The position numbers were made by a program, and so were the translations under genes. A stretch of DNA of 5,320 bases from Pseudomonadota bacterium. Lineage in GTDB: Bacteria; Pseudomonadota; Alphaproteobacteria; Sphingomonadales; Sphingomonadaceae. The stretch is taken from positions 1-5,320 of the forward strand of contig JAEWJQ010000296.1 of the NCBI GenBank assembly GCA_023386515.1. The letters run 5' to 3'. The notes beneath the pieces are model-generated. The model worked only from the letters and a program-made list of their open reading frames with translations, ran no database searches and was not told where the DNA came from. Below, in pieces: positions 4,991 to 5,320 of the stretch. Numbering within the stretch: the stretch's first letter is position 1; the number at the start of each line of letters is the position of its first letter.

Positions 4991-5021
4991 CAACGTTCGC
5001 AATCGAAGAAGGGACGGGACG

Positions 5022-5320
5022 ATGAGCGATACGGCGGAAAAAACCGACCCCGAATTGTGGGAGACGGTCAAGGCGGAGGTCACCGCCGGTGCCAAGGGCG
5101 GTCGCAAGGACCAATGGTCGGCGCGCAAAGCGCAGATGGCAGTCGCCGAATACAAGAAACGCGGCGGCGGCTACAAGGGCGGCAAGGACCCGCACAATTC
5201 CCTGCGCGAATGGACCGAGGAGGATTGGGGCACCAAGTCGGGCGGGGAAAGCGGCAAGACCGGCGAGCGTTACCTGCCGAAGAAGGCCCGCGAGGCGCTC
5301 AGCGACGAGGACTATGCCCG
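5022..5320 (+). CDS. DUF5872-type protein, 3' end outside window
   Basis: Partial coding region: 99 full codons are visible and no stop is reached. Start: ATG at 5022 with AAGGG (5009-5013) eight bases upstream. The protein is soluble, very hydrophilic and lysine/glycine-rich, with no signal peptide or membrane segment. It reads DPELWETVKAEVTAGAKGG (9-27), QWSARKAQMAVAEYKKRGGGY (31-51), then EWTEEDWGTKSG (63-74) and TGERYLPKKAREALSDEDY (80-98). This series matches what I recall of the DUF5872 family, whose members are small and of unknown function; the conserved Trp and the GERYLPKKA block are the clearest marks. The high charge could suit nucleic-acid association or stress protection, but that is only inference. 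It is divergent from the WYL-like gene, and an EcfG-like promoter lies upstream. Confidence 0.85.
   Translation, partial: MSDTAEKTDPELWETVKAEVTAGAKGGRKDQWSARKAQMAVAEYKKRGGGYKGGKDPHNSLREWTEEDWGTKSGGESGKTGERYLPKKAREALSDEDYA

Noticed and set aside
4988..4997. GTTC repeat (GTTC-N3-GTTC-like) as a second LexA box
   Set aside because: The spacing is three rather than the required seven bases, so it does not fit the LexA operator.

Overview
The window looks like ordinary chromosome of a high-GC alphaproteobacterium, most likely a sphingomonad (Sphingomonas or a close relative). Four things point there: a PEPxxWA-type PEP-CTERM sorting signal, a secreted glycine-zipper protein with a YYCRR-SDGTTGLI block, a UrcA-family secreted protein and a DUF5872-type protein. 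A GTTC-N7-GTTC element and GGAAC-type promoter motifs (alphaproteobacterial LexA and EcfG signals) fit the same assignment. I see no mobile element, CRISPR array, rRNA or tRNA.

Layout. (1) 12-359, minus: small secreted UrcA-family protein. (2) 360-571: divergent control region with a 14-bp GC palindrome, several mutually exclusive short hairpins, a 32-codon leader ORF (477-575) with a good ribosome binding site, and a LexA-type box (553-567). (3) 572-2851, plus: UvrD/PcrA-family DNA helicase, complete, with a GTG start that overlaps the leader ORF stop. (4) 2852-3199: 348 bp of AT-richer non-coding DNA with a 26-codon minus-strand ORF that reads like a gene remnant, then a sigma70-like promoter. 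(5) 3200-3835, plus: exported PEP-CTERM protein with a PA14-like core, closed by a textbook rho-independent terminator (3860-3887). (6) 3997-4560, plus: exported glycine-zipper protein preceded by an EcfG-like promoter and an inverted repeat. (7) 4588-4929, minus: conserved-looking hypothetical protein resembling a minimal WYL domain, convergent with (6) across a 10-bp hairpin. (8) 5022 to the window end, plus: DUF5872-type protein, cut off by the window, also preceded by an EcfG-like promoter.

The genes do not form one operon or pathway. They read as independent units: a DNA-repair helicase that may be SOS-controlled, several envelope or exported proteins, and two small proteins of unknown function. 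The most interesting points are regulatory. One is the short stretch before uvrD, where a LexA-type box, a possible leaderless promoter and a leader ORF ending in a GTGA overlap all coincide. The other is the pair of EcfG-like promoters before the glycine-zipper and DUF5872 genes, which would place both in the general stress response. I do not see convincing evidence of a wholly new multi-gene system.
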